Assembly: GCF_000262465.1 (NCBI RefSeq)
Contig: NZ_CM001489.1
Span: forward strand, 7,229,436 to 7,293,435
DNA from: Frankia sp. QA3
GTDB lineage: Bacteria > Actinomycetota > Actinomycetes > Frankiales > Frankiaceae
Length of the DNA: 64,000 nt
Reading direction: 5' to 3'
The notes under the pieces are model-generated. The model worked only from the letters and a program-made list of their open reading frames with translations, had not been told where the DNA came from and did not search any database. Shown here one piece after another: positions 46,161-54,454 of this stretch. Made by a program: the position numbers and the translations under genes. Position 1 is the first letter of the stretch, and each line of letters starts with the position of its first letter.

Positions 46161-48296
46161 GTGGCGGGGTCGCAGACCGGGGCGGGTTCGCTGGCCAGGT
46201 TGTTGAACCCGGCGTCGGTGGCCGTCGTCGGTGTGAGCGAGCGGCGCCCGATGTCCAACGTCGCCGTCGGCCACCTGCTCGCCGCGCCCGTCGAGCTGCA
46301 CCTGGTCAGCCCGCGCCACGCCACCGCCTACGGGCGGCCCACGGTAGCCAGCCTGCGGGCGGTCGGCGGGCCGGTCGACGCCGTGCTCAGCCTGGTCGGC
46401 GCGGCGGGGTCGGTGGGCGTCGTCGAGCAGGCCGCGCAGCTCGGGTGCGGCGGGGTGGTCGTCGTGGCCAGCGGGTTCGGCGAGGCCGGCGACGAGGGCC
46501 GCGAGCGCCAGGAGCGGCTGGCCCGGGCCGCGGCCGGCGCGGCCCTGCCGGTGTGCGGCCCGAACTGCACCGGCCTGGTCAACGTCACCAGCGGGGTGTC
46601 GCTGTTCACCGGGACGGCGGTGGCGGTGCCGGCCGGCGGGGTCTCCCTGGTGTCCTCCAGCGGGTACCTGATGCGCGCGGCGATGGCGGCGGCCCGCGAG
46701 CGTAACCTCGGCCTGCGCCTGGCGATCTCGGCCGGCAACGAGGCGGTGACCGCGTTGGCCGACTACCTGGACTTCCTCGTCGTCGATCCGCTCACCCGCG
46801 TCATCACCGTCGTCATCGAGAAGCTGCGCGACCCGGCGTCGTTCTTCGCCGCGGTCGAGCGCGCCCGGGCGGCCGGCAAGCCCGTCGTCGTGCTCAAACT
46901 CGGCCGCAGTGAGCGGGCGCGGGCCATCGTGCGCTCGCACACCGGGGCGCTGACCGGCGAGAGCTGGGTGTACGACCTCGCGTTCCGCGCGGCCGGGGTC
47001 GTCGACGCCCGCGACGTCGACGACCTGATGGACCGGGCGGCGATCCTGGCCCAGCTCCCCGCGGACCGGCTGCGTCCGGTCGAGCGGATCGCCGTGATCG
47101 CCTCGTCGGGCGGCGTCGCCGCCCTGGCCTCGGACGTGCTGGCCTCGGATGTGCTGGCCGGCGGGGACGTCGAGACGCCGGAGCTGACCGAGATCGCCGA
47201 CGAGGTGCGCGCGATCATCCCCGGCGCCGACGTCGTGAACCCGCTCGACCTCACCGGCTTCACCATGGCCCGGCGCGAGTCGCTCGACGCCGTGCTGCGG
47301 ACCTACCTCGACGCCGAGGCGCTCGACGCCGTCGTCATCACCTGGTGGCTCGACGAGGAGGACCGCGAGCGGGCGGAGGTCCTGCTGGGCCCGGCCCGCG
47401 AGGCGGCGAGCCGGGCCGGCAAGCCGGTCGTCCTGACCACCGCGCAGCAGTCGCGGCTGGGCTCGTGGACCGCGACGGCCGGCGGTCCCGGCCTGGCCTT
47501 CGCCCGCGGGCTGGGCGGAGCGGTGCGCGGCCTCGACGCGATCACCCGGCACCTGTCGGCCCAGCCCCGGGCGCGCCGCACGGGCCCGTCGCGCCCGATC
47601 CCCCCGCCGCGGCCGGGCGACGTGGTGCGAGGCGACGCCGGGCCGATGCTGTCGTTCGCGGCGACGATGACCCTGCTGGCCGAGCGTGGCCTTCCCGTCG
47701 CGCCGTGGGTGGTCCTCGACGATCCCGCCGACTGGCCTCCGGACGGTGCCCTCGGCGGCTGCTCGCCGCTGGTCGTCAAGCTGGCCGACGTCGCGCACCG
47801 CACCGAGCTGGGCGCGGTCCGCCTCGGCGTCACACCCGGGGAGGTGGCCGCGGTCGCCGCCGAGCTGCAGGCGATCGCCGCGGCACACAGGGTGCCGCGC
47901 ACCGTCGCCGTGCAGGGCCAGGTCGCCGTGCAGGGCCAGGTCGGCGGCGGCGAGGCCTTCGTCGGCTACCAGGCCCGCACCGACCTCGGCCCGGTCGTCG
48001 TGGCCGGCCTCGGCGGCATCCTCGTCGAGCTGACCCGTGCGGTCGTCGGCCGGCTGCTGCCGGTGGACGGCCTCGACGTCGAGTCGATGGTGGACGAGCT
48101 CGGCGGGGCGACCGTCCTGCGGGGGCTGCGAGGATCGGCCGGCTGGGACCGGGCGGCGCTGGCGACGGCGGTGCTGGCCGTCGCCAAACTGGGGGCGGCC
48201 GGTGCGGGCTGGGTCGGCTCGATCGACGTCAACCCGCTGATCTGTTCGCCGTCGGGCTGCGTGGTGGCCGACGCGCTCGTGCTCGTCGAGGACTGA
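46161..48296 (+). CDS. NDP-forming acyl-CoA synthetase (acetyl/propionyl-CoA synthetase-like)
   Basis: 711 residues from GTG 46161 behind GGAGGAGG. CoA-binding domain (about 10-135: VAVVGVSERRPMSNVAVGHL, CGPNCTGLVN), succinyl-CoA-ligase-like domain with AISAGNEAV (Glu194) and the phosphohistidine region RSHTGALTG (His260), and a C-terminal ATP-grasp domain (about 490-711, PLVVKLADVAHRTELGAVRL, GSIDVNPLI). These enzymes interconvert acyl-CoA plus ADP and Pi with acid plus ATP. Two short in-frame duplications are seen: LASDVLASDVLA and VAVQGQVAVQGQ. It leads a four-gene plus-strand run. Confidence 0.9.
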   Translation: MAGSQTGAGSLARLLNPASVAVVGVSERRPMSNVAVGHLLAAPVELHLVSPRHATAYGRPTVASLRAVGGPVDAVLSLVGAAGSVGVVEQAAQLGCGGVVVVASGFGEAGDEGRERQERLARAAAGAALPVCGPNCTGLVNVTSGVSLFTGTAVAVPAGGVSLVSSSGYLMRAAMAAARERNLGLRLAISAGNEAVTALADYLDFLVVDPLTRVITVVIEKLRDPASFFAAVERARAAGKPVVVLKLGRSERARAIVRSHTGALTGESWVYDLAFRAAGVVDARDVDDLMDRAAILAQLPADRLRPVERIAVIASSGGVAALASDVLASDVLAGGDVETPELTEIADEVRAIIPGADVVNPLDLTGFTMARRESLDAVLRTYLDAEALDAVVITWWLDEEDRERAEVLLGPAREAASRAGKPVVLTTAQQSRLGSWTATAGGPGLAFARGLGGAVRGLDAITRHLSAQPRARRTGPSRPIPPPRPGDVVRGDAGPMLSFAATMTLLAERGLPVAPWVVLDDPADWPPDGALGGCSPLVVKLADVAHRTELGAVRLGVTPGEVAAVAAELQAIAAAHRVPRTVAVQGQVAVQGQVGGGEAFVGYQARTDLGPVVVAGLGGILVELTRAVVGRLLPVDGLDVESMVDELGGATVLRGLRGSAGWDRAALATAVLAVAKLGAAGAGWVGSIDVNPLICSPSGCVVADALVLVED

Positions 48297-48316
48297 AGTC
48301 GCGCAGGGAGGTCGCC

Positions 48317-49462
48317 GTGCCGTTGCCAAGCGGGGTCGAGCGGGAGCTGGTGGAGATACCGATTCCGCCGTCCGGGCGGGTGGACGTGTTCTCGGGCGTC
48401 GCCCGCCTGTCCGGGGCGATCTGGGCGTCCGAGGTGCGCCCGGCGGGCCCCAGGCCCCGCACGGCCGTGCTGATCGTGCACCCGACGGCCAACTTCCTGG
48501 GTCACTACGCGCTGGGAACGCTCGCCGAGCTCGGCGTCGCCGCGATCGGGCTCGCCACCCGGTACGTGGGCAACGACGCGAACCTCAACGTCGAGAACTG
48601 CCTGCTCGACATCGGCGCCGCGATCGGGACGCTGCGCGGGCGCGGCTACTCCCGGGTCGTCCTCGTCGGCAACTCCGGTGGCGGCTCGATCGTCCCCTAT
48701 TACCAGGCGCAGGCCGAGCGGCCGACGGTCGTGGCGCCGCCGGGCGGTGTCGGCCCGGACCTCACCCGCGCCGCGCTGCCGCCGGCTGACTCGATCGTGC
48801 TGTTCATGGCCCATCCCTCCCGCGCCCGGGTGTCGATGGAGTGGCTCGATCCGGCGATCATCGACGAGTCCGCGCCGTTCGGCCGGGACCCGGAGCTCGA
48901 CGCGTTCGACCCGCGCAACGGGCCGCCGTTCCCGGCCGAGTTCATCGCCCGCTACCGCGCCGCCCAGCTCGCCCGCAACCGGCGGATCACCGCGTGGGCG
49001 CGGGCGCAGCTACGCCTGGTCACCGCCGAGGGGCACTGGCCGGCGGGGCTGGACGACCTGGCGTTCGTCGTCCACGGCACCAGTGCCGACCTGCGTTTCC
49101 TCGACCCGACCATCGACGCCAGCGACCGGACGATCGGCAGCACCCTGTGGGGCCGTCCCGAGATCGCCGACTACCTGCCGGCCGGGCTCAACCGCTACAC
49201 GACGCTGCGGTCGTGGATCAACCAGTGGTCGATCGACGACACCTTCGGCGACGCCCTGAGGTGGCTGCCGAACCTGACCACCCCGACGCTGGTCGTCGGC
49301 GGCTCGGCGGACACCGGCTCGCCGCCGGTGGTCCTCGAACAGCTCCACGACGCGATCGGGCCGGCGAAGAAGGACTACCTGCTCATCGAGGGGGCGACGC
49401 ACTACTTCGAGGGCCGGCCGGACCTGCTGCGCGCGGCGTGCGATGCCATCGCCACCTGGTGA
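48317..49462 (+). CDS. Alpha/beta hydrolase
   Basis: 381 residues from GTG 48317 behind GGGAGG. Beta-strand VLIVHPTANFLGHY, nucleophile elbow VLVGNSGGGSIVPYY (Ser in GNSGG), LFMAHPSR and a late LVVGGSADTGSPP followed by the catalytic His in IEGATHYFEG. It is a hydrolase of unknown substrate, perhaps a thioesterase or C-C hydrolase, co-translated with the following ligase: their coding regions overlap by 20 bp. Confidence 0.85.
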   Translation: MPLPSGVERELVEIPIPPSGRVDVFSGVARLSGAIWASEVRPAGPRPRTAVLIVHPTANFLGHYALGTLAELGVAAIGLATRYVGNDANLNVENCLLDIGAAIGTLRGRGYSRVVLVGNSGGGSIVPYYQAQAERPTVVAPPGGVGPDLTRAALPPADSIVLFMAHPSRARVSMEWLDPAIIDESAPFGRDPELDAFDPRNGPPFPAEFIARYRAAQLARNRRITAWARAQLRLVTAEGHWPAGLDDLAFVVHGTSADLRFLDPTIDASDRTIGSTLWGRPEIADYLPAGLNRYTTLRSWINQWSIDDTFGDALRWLPNLTTPTLVVGGSADTGSPPVVLEQLHDAIGPAKKDYLLIEGATHYFEGRPDLLRAACDAIATW

Positions 49463-51053
49463 GCCCGCCGCCACGTTCAGCGCGGCCTGGCGGCGCGCGG
49501 TGGCCGGGCGGGGCGAGCATCCGTTCCTGATCTGGGAGTCCTCGGACGGGGCGGTGACGACGTGGTCCTACGCCGAGTTCGACCGGCTGACCCGACGGGT
49601 CGCGGCCCGGCTGCGCGCCGCGGGCCTGCGCGGCGGCGGCGCCGTCCATCTCGCGCTGGCCAACTCGCCGGCCTTCGTCGCGGTGTGGCTGGCCGCCGTC
49701 GGCCTCGGCGCGCACATCGTGCCGGCCGACCCGGCGGCCACCGCCCCGGAGATCGCCGGGCAGCTCGCCCGGACGAGGGCCGTGGTCGGGATCTGCTCGC
49801 CGCGGCGTCAGGCGGTCTACGCCGAGGCGGCCGGCGCAGGTTCGGGCCTCGCCGTGTTCGCGGTCGACGAGGACGACGTCGAGCTGGCAACCCTGACCGG
49901 CGCCGGAGCCGGGGAGGCGCCGCGGGCCGGCGACCCCGGTGTGCCGGACCCCGGTGTGCCGGAACCCGGTGTGCCGGACCCCGGTGTGCCGGGCCCCGGC
50001 GCGACTGCCGCGGTCCTGTTCACCTCCGGCACGACCAGCGCCCCGAAGGGCGTGGTGATCACTCAGGCCAACTACGCCTTCGCGGGCGCCACGATGGCGG
50101 CGGCGGCCGGGCTGGGGCCGGCGGACCGCCAGCTCGTCGCGCTGCCGCTGTTCCACGCGAACGCCCAGTACTACTCGTTCGCCGCCGCCATCGCCGTCGG
50201 GGCGAGCGTCGCGCTACTCAGCTCCTTCTCGGCGTCGCGGTTCCTCGCGCAGGCCGCCCGGCACCGGGCGACGCACGCGAGCCTGTTCGCGGCACCCATG
50301 CGGATGATCCTGGCCCGGGGAGCCGAACGGCGCGACGACCTGGCGCTGCGCCACGTCTGGTTCGCCCAGAACGTGACCGCCGACCAGTACGAACGGCTTT
50401 CGGCCCTGCTCGGCTGCCGTCCCCGCCAGCTCTACGGGATGACCGAGACGACCGCGGCGGTCCTGACCAGCCGGCCCGGCGAGGCCCGCCCGGACACGAT
50501 GGGCCGCCCGACACCGGGCTGCGCCGTACGGCTGAGCCGGCGGCCCGACGGCGGCGAGCGGGAGCCGGGGGAGGTCGGCGAGCTGCTGGTCGGCGGCGAG
50601 CGGGGTGTCCGGCTGTTCGGCGGGTACCTCGACGACCCCGAGACCACCCGGCGCGCCTTCGTCGACGGCTGGCTGCGCACCGGCGACCGGGCCTACCGGG
50701 ACGCCGCCGGCGTGTACCACTTCGCCGGGCGCGACAACGAGACGCTGAAGGTGGCTGGCGAGAACGTGTCGGTGGTCGAGGTCGAGGCGGTCGTCGCCGA
50801 GCATCCCGGCGTGCTCGAGGCGGCGGTCGTCGGCCGGCCCGACCCGGTGCGCGACGAGGTCCCGGTCGCCTACGTCGTCGCCGACCCCCGCGGCGCGGCC
50901 CCCGGCGCCGGGGAGCTGGCCGAGTGGTGCCGGCGCCGGCTGAGCCCGGTCAAGCGTCCCCGGGAGTTCGTCCTCGTCGACGAGCTGCCGCGGACCTCCG
51001 TCGGCAAGATCCGCAAGTTCCTGCTGCCCCCGGACGCCGCGTCCGGCTCGTAA
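49443..51053 (+). CDS. AMP-dependent acyl-CoA ligase
   Basis: 536 residues from ATG 49443, overlapping the hydrolase. ANL motifs: LFTSGTTSAPKGVV (A3), YGMTETTAAVLTS (A5), GDRAYRDAAGVYHFAGRDNE (A7-A8) and the C-terminal Lys in SVGKIRKFLL. An in-frame expansion of a 15-bp unit (49938-50000) encodes DPGVP five times just before A3, in a surface loop. It activates a carboxylic acid as acyl-AMP then acyl-CoA. The substrate is unknown. Confidence 0.92.
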   Translation: MPSPPGEPAATFSAAWRRAVAGRGEHPFLIWESSDGAVTTWSYAEFDRLTRRVAARLRAAGLRGGGAVHLALANSPAFVAVWLAAVGLGAHIVPADPAATAPEIAGQLARTRAVVGICSPRRQAVYAEAAGAGSGLAVFAVDEDDVELATLTGAGAGEAPRAGDPGVPDPGVPEPGVPDPGVPGPGATAAVLFTSGTTSAPKGVVITQANYAFAGATMAAAAGLGPADRQLVALPLFHANAQYYSFAAAIAVGASVALLSSFSASRFLAQAARHRATHASLFAAPMRMILARGAERRDDLALRHVWFAQNVTADQYERLSALLGCRPRQLYGMTETTAAVLTSRPGEARPDTMGRPTPGCAVRLSRRPDGGEREPGEVGELLVGGERGVRLFGGYLDDPETTRRAFVDGWLRTGDRAYRDAAGVYHFAGRDNETLKVAGENVSVVEVEAVVAEHPGVLEAAVVGRPDPVRDEVPVAYVVADPRGAAPGAGELAEWCRRRLSPVKRPREFVLVDELPRTSVGKIRKFLLPPDAASGS

Positions 51054-51079
51054 CTTCGGCTCCCAGGAGGAGAATCCCG

Positions 51080-52303
51080 ATGGCGCAGTTCTCGATGCCC
51101 GCTCTGCCTCCGCTCGGCGTGGTGCCGGACACGATGGTCGCGCAGGTCGTGCGCGCGCAGCGCTTCGGCGATCCGGCGGCGGCGTTCGCCGTGGAGGAGG
51201 TGCCGGTGCCGCCGCTCGGCGACGACGACGTGCTGGTCGCGGTGATGGCGGCCGGGGTGAACTACAACAACGTCTGGGCCGCCCGGGGCATCCCGGTCGA
51301 CGTCATCGCCCAGCGGCGGCGCGCCGGTGAACCCTACGACTTCCACATCGGCGGCAGCGACGCGTCGGGCATCGTCCACGCCGTCGGCGCCGACGTGACG
51401 ACGGTGCGGGTGGGCGACGAGGTGATCGTCCATCCCGGCTACTGGGACCCCGCCGATCCATGGATCATCCGCGGCGGCGACCCGATGATCGCCCCGTCCG
51501 CGCGGATCTGGGGTTACGACACGAACTTCGGGTCGTTCGCGCAGTTCGCGCGGGTGCAGTCCCACCAGGTCCTGCCCAAGGCGCCCCGGCTGAGCTGGGC
51601 GCAGGCCGCCGCGCCGACCCTCGTCGGGACGACGGCCTACCGGATGCTGTTCGGCTGGCCGGGCAACGAGACGCGCCGGGATGACGTGGTCCTCGTCTGG
51701 GGCGGCTCGGGCGGCCTCGGGGGCCAGGCGATCCAGCTCGCCCGCCACGTCGGCGCGATCCCGGTCGCGGTCGTCTCCGACGAGGCACGGGGCAAGTACT
51801 GCGTGGACCTCGGTGCCGCGGGCTGGATCGACCGCACCGCCTTCTCCCACTGGGGTGTCCCGCCGCACTGGGAGGACGCCGCCGGGCAGAAGGCATGGAC
51901 GGCGCAGGCGCGGGCGTTCGGCAAGGCGATCTGGGACGCGCTCGGGGAGAAGCGCAACCCCGCCGTCGTCTTCGAGCACCCCGGCGAGGCGACCGTGCCG
52001 ACCAGCATCTTCGTCTGCGAGGCCGGCGGGATGGTCGTCATCTGCGCCGGGACGTCGGGCTACTCGGCCACGGTCGACCTGCGCTACCACTGGACCCGGC
52101 AGAAGCGCCTGCAGGGCTCGCACGGGACGAACGACGCCCAGGCCGTCGCCTACAACGACCTCGTCCGCGACGGGGCGATCGATCCCTGCCTCGGTCAGGT
52201 CGTCGACTTCCCCGACGTCGGTCGGGTGCACGCCGAGATGGCGGCGGGGACGCTGCCGCCCGGCAACACCGTCGTCCGCGTGAACGCCCCAGCCGACGCC
52301 TGA
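51080..52303 (+). CDS. Crotonyl-CoA carboxylase/reductase-like MDR enzyme
   Basis: 407 residues from ATG 51080 behind AGGAGG. It has the Ccr-type N-terminus, NYNNVWAARGIPVDVIAQ, FHIGGSDASGIVHAVGADV, RIWGYDTNFGSFAQFARVQS and the nucleotide-binding LVWGGSGGLGGQAIQLARH, followed by a KAWTAQARAFGKAIWDALGE segment typical of Ccr. The enzymes reduce an enoyl-CoA with NADPH and often fix CO2 (crotonyl-CoA to ethylmalonyl-CoA). At about 407 residues it is slightly shorter than typical Ccr. Reductive carboxylation versus plain reduction needs alignment of the CO2-site residues. It is the last gene of the four-gene run. Confidence 0.88.
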   Translation: MAQFSMPALPPLGVVPDTMVAQVVRAQRFGDPAAAFAVEEVPVPPLGDDDVLVAVMAAGVNYNNVWAARGIPVDVIAQRRRAGEPYDFHIGGSDASGIVHAVGADVTTVRVGDEVIVHPGYWDPADPWIIRGGDPMIAPSARIWGYDTNFGSFAQFARVQSHQVLPKAPRLSWAQAAAPTLVGTTAYRMLFGWPGNETRRDDVVLVWGGSGGLGGQAIQLARHVGAIPVAVVSDEARGKYCVDLGAAGWIDRTAFSHWGVPPHWEDAAGQKAWTAQARAFGKAIWDALGEKRNPAVVFEHPGEATVPTSIFVCEAGGMVVICAGTSGYSATVDLRYHWTRQKRLQGSHGTNDAQAVAYNDLVRDGAIDPCLGQVVDFPDVGRVHAEMAAGTLPPGNTVVRVNAPADA

Positions 52304-52455
52304 GGCCGCGGACCGTCCCGGCGATCCCGGCCGAAGACCGACGGAGTCGACGAGCTGGGAGTGCGCCTGTCCGTGGCCTGATCAGACCCGGTCAACACCC
52401 GGGCTGTGTCTGCCTTTTCGCGCGGGCGAGGATGTGGTCATCCTGGTATGTGGTC

Positions 52456-52972
52456 ATGCTGGTAATGCGCCCGGCACGGGCTGCCGACCGGGCCGCGGTC
52501 GCGGAAATGATCAGCGTGCGGTGTGACTGGATGGAGGAGCGCGGGTTGCCGAGCTGGCGCCCGAGCATCGACGATCTCGCCGGCCAGTGTGACAACCCGT
52601 GTGGCGACGTCTGGCTGCTGGAAAGTGACGGGTCGAGGATCGTCGGCCGGACGACCATCCAGGAGCAGGCGCCACCGTGGTGGACGGACACCGAACGTGC
52701 CGAGCCGGCCCGGTACCTGAACACCACGGTGACCGATCCGGCCTGCCGGCAGAGGAAGCCGGGAACGCTGATCGCCTGGTGGGCGGTCGACCGTGCCGCC
52801 CGGGCGGGCGTCCGCCAGGTTCGTCGGGACTGTCCGTGGCCGCAGCTCGCGGCCTACTACGCGACGCAGGGTTTCGGCCTGGTGCGTGAGGTGGACCAGG
52901 TGAAATACCGATTCCACCTGCTGGCCCGCCAGGCCGAACGGCTCGACCTGGTGGAGTCACTGGCGCCGGATG
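52456..52972 (+). pseudogene. GNAT-type acetyltransferase without its own stop codon
   Basis: ATG 52456 begins a GNAT-like protein: LVMRPARAADRAAVAEMISV, DWMEERGLPSWRPSIDDLAG, NPCGDVWLLESDG, IAWWAVDRAARAGVRQVRRD and YYATQGFGLVREVDQVKY. Homology ends near LARQAERLDLVESLAP at about 52966, but the frame has no stop there and would run on for over 1 kb through unrelated sequence. The natural C-terminus has apparently been cut and joined to other DNA. It may be a decaying gene or an abnormally extended product. Confidence 0.65.
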
Positions 52973-53128
52973 CTGGACGACTACCCCGCCGTACAGTCTG
53001 GGCGCTGCGACGACCGATTCAACACCATGATGAGCGCGCTACGCCGCTACCAGCGCAACCGCAATGCCCAAGAACTATACGAGCGCGGGCGCGTCCTGGC
53101 CCGACAGCACAACGGCCGGCTGGTTTAG
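52970..53128 (+). pseudogene. 3' fragment of an unidentified gene
   Basis: A frame from about 52961 to TAG 53128 reads MLDDYPAVQSGRCDDRFN, ALRRYQRNRNAQELYERGR and VLARQHNGRLV, which looks like a genuine protein C-terminus with balanced composition, unlike shadow frames. It is fused out of frame to the end of the GNAT remnant. I do not recognise the family. The junction at about 52966 marks a deletion or rearrangement. Confidence 0.45.
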
Positions 53129-53223
53129 CGGATCTGCCTTCAGACGGTTCGATCGCCACGCCGCTGCGGGCCTGCCCGACGTCCCTTCGTGAATCCGGCC
53201 GACCGGTCGGCGGCGGCGCCGTC

Positions 53224-54108
53224 TCACTCGGGTCGGCCGGCGTCGTCGGCTCGGGTTCGGGGCAGCCAGGGGGTCGAGAACTGGGCCTCGCGGGCCGCCT
53301 TCAGGCCGCGCACGCCCTCCTCGCGCCGGATCTCGGCGAAGGGGCGGCCGTCGGGGGCCCGCGCCCGGCCGCTCATCGCGAGCGTGATGACGTCGTAGCC
53401 CGAGGCTGCGACGCGGGCGGCCTCGTCGCCGGCGGCGTCGGCGGCGGCGTCCACGGCCCGCTTGTTCAGGGTGGTGGCCTCCCGGGGCATCCGGGCCAGC
53501 CGGGCGGCCAGGTCATGGGCGCGCGGGCCGAGCTCGGCGGCCGGCACGACCGCGGTGACCAGTCCGATCCGCTGGGCCACCTCGGCGTCGATCAGCTCGC
53601 CGGTGAGGATCAGGAACTTCGCCCACTGCCGTCCGATCAGCGGCACCAGGCCAGCGGCGCCGGGCAGGCCGAGACGTCCCTCGGGCATGCCGAACCGGGC
53701 GTCGTCGCCAGCGACGACCAGGTCGCAGCTCGCCGCGAGAACGACGGCGGCGCCCAGGCAGTAGCCCTGTACGGCCGCGACCACCGGCAGCGGGCAGCGG
53801 CGCACCCGGCGGTGGAAGTCGTCGGCGGTCTCGCGGAAGCGCGCCTCGTCGGCCGCGTGCTCGCGGACGGGGTTGCCGGCGAGGTCCCCGCCGGCCGAGA
53901 ACGCCGAGCCCGCGCCGGTGACGAGCACGGCGCCGACGGACGGGTCCGCCTCGGCGTCGGCGAGGGCGGCGAGGACCTGATCGCGGGTGCCGCCGGGCCG
54001 AGCCGAGATGGGATTGCGTGCGTGCGGGCGGTCGAGGCGGATCTCGGCAACCCCGTCCCGCTTGCCGTAGGCGATCTCGTCGAAGTCCGCGCTCTTGTCG
54101 AGGTGCAT
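53224..54108 (-). CDS. Enoyl-CoA hydratase/isomerase (crotonase) family protein
   Basis: 294 residues from ATG 54108. The oxyanion-hole strands are AVLVTGAGSAFSAGGDL and VAAVQGYCLGAAVVLAASCD; the active-site loop FGMPEGRLGLPGAAGLVPLI contains the Glu region of hydratases. Later parts are LTGELIDAEVAQRIGLVTAV and ATTLNKRAVDAA. It adds water to, or isomerises, an enoyl-CoA. It is the last gene of the ALDH-ADH-P450-ECH unit on this strand. Confidence 0.9.
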   Translation of the reverse strand: MHLDKSADFDEIAYGKRDGVAEIRLDRPHARNPISARPGGTRDQVLAALADAEADPSVGAVLVTGAGSAFSAGGDLAGNPVREHAADEARFRETADDFHRRVRRCPLPVVAAVQGYCLGAAVVLAASCDLVVAGDDARFGMPEGRLGLPGAAGLVPLIGRQWAKFLILTGELIDAEVAQRIGLVTAVVPAAELGPRAHDLAARLARMPREATTLNKRAVDAAADAAGDEAARVAASGYDVITLAMSGRARAPDGRPFAEIRREEGVRGLKAAREAQFSTPWLPRTRADDAGRPE

Positions 54109-54136
54109 GGCCGTCCCGTCGGGGTCGGGGTCGAGG

Positions 54137-54454
54137 TCAGGGTCGGGGGGCGGTGGGGGTGAACCGGGCGGGCAGGTGCTTCACGCCGTGCAGGAAGTTC
54201 GAACGCAGCAGGTCCGGTTCGGCCGCCGCCTCGATGTCGGGCAGCAGGGTCGGGCAGCAGCGTCGGGCAGCAGCTCGAACAGGGTTCGGAACGCGATCGC
54301 CAGCTCGACCCGGGCGAGGTCGGCGCCCAGGCAGTGATGCGGGCCGGGCGCGCCGAACGTCACGTGTGGATTGGGGTCGCGTCCACCAGCTCAGGTCGTC
54401 CAGGACGTCGCCGGGCAGCTCCCGGGCCCCGCGTGCCTCGTCGGTGGTCGTCAT
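54137..54454 (-). pseudogene. Cytochrome P450 with internal deletion and a frameshifting repeat
   Basis: ATG 54454 (ATGA overlap with the ADH stop) starts a P450 N-terminus, MTTTDEARGARELPGDVLDD followed by LSWW, that jumps within about 24 codons and in another frame to the haem-binding end DPNPHVTFGAPGPHHCLG (Cys ligand) and DLARVELAIAFRTLFELLPD. Then a 13-bp unit present three times (54235-54273) shifts the frame; deleting two units restores ELLPDIEAAAEPDLLRS to the stop at 54137. Roughly 300 internal residues are missing. The gene once belonged to the ALDH-ADH-ECH operon. Confidence 0.8.

Noticed and set aside
44793..48329. A very long minus-strand open frame across the NDP-forming acyl-CoA synthetase
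   Set aside because: Only the part to 45989 (PrpF) has family motifs; the rest is Arg/His/Asp-rich antisense of a well-supported gene.
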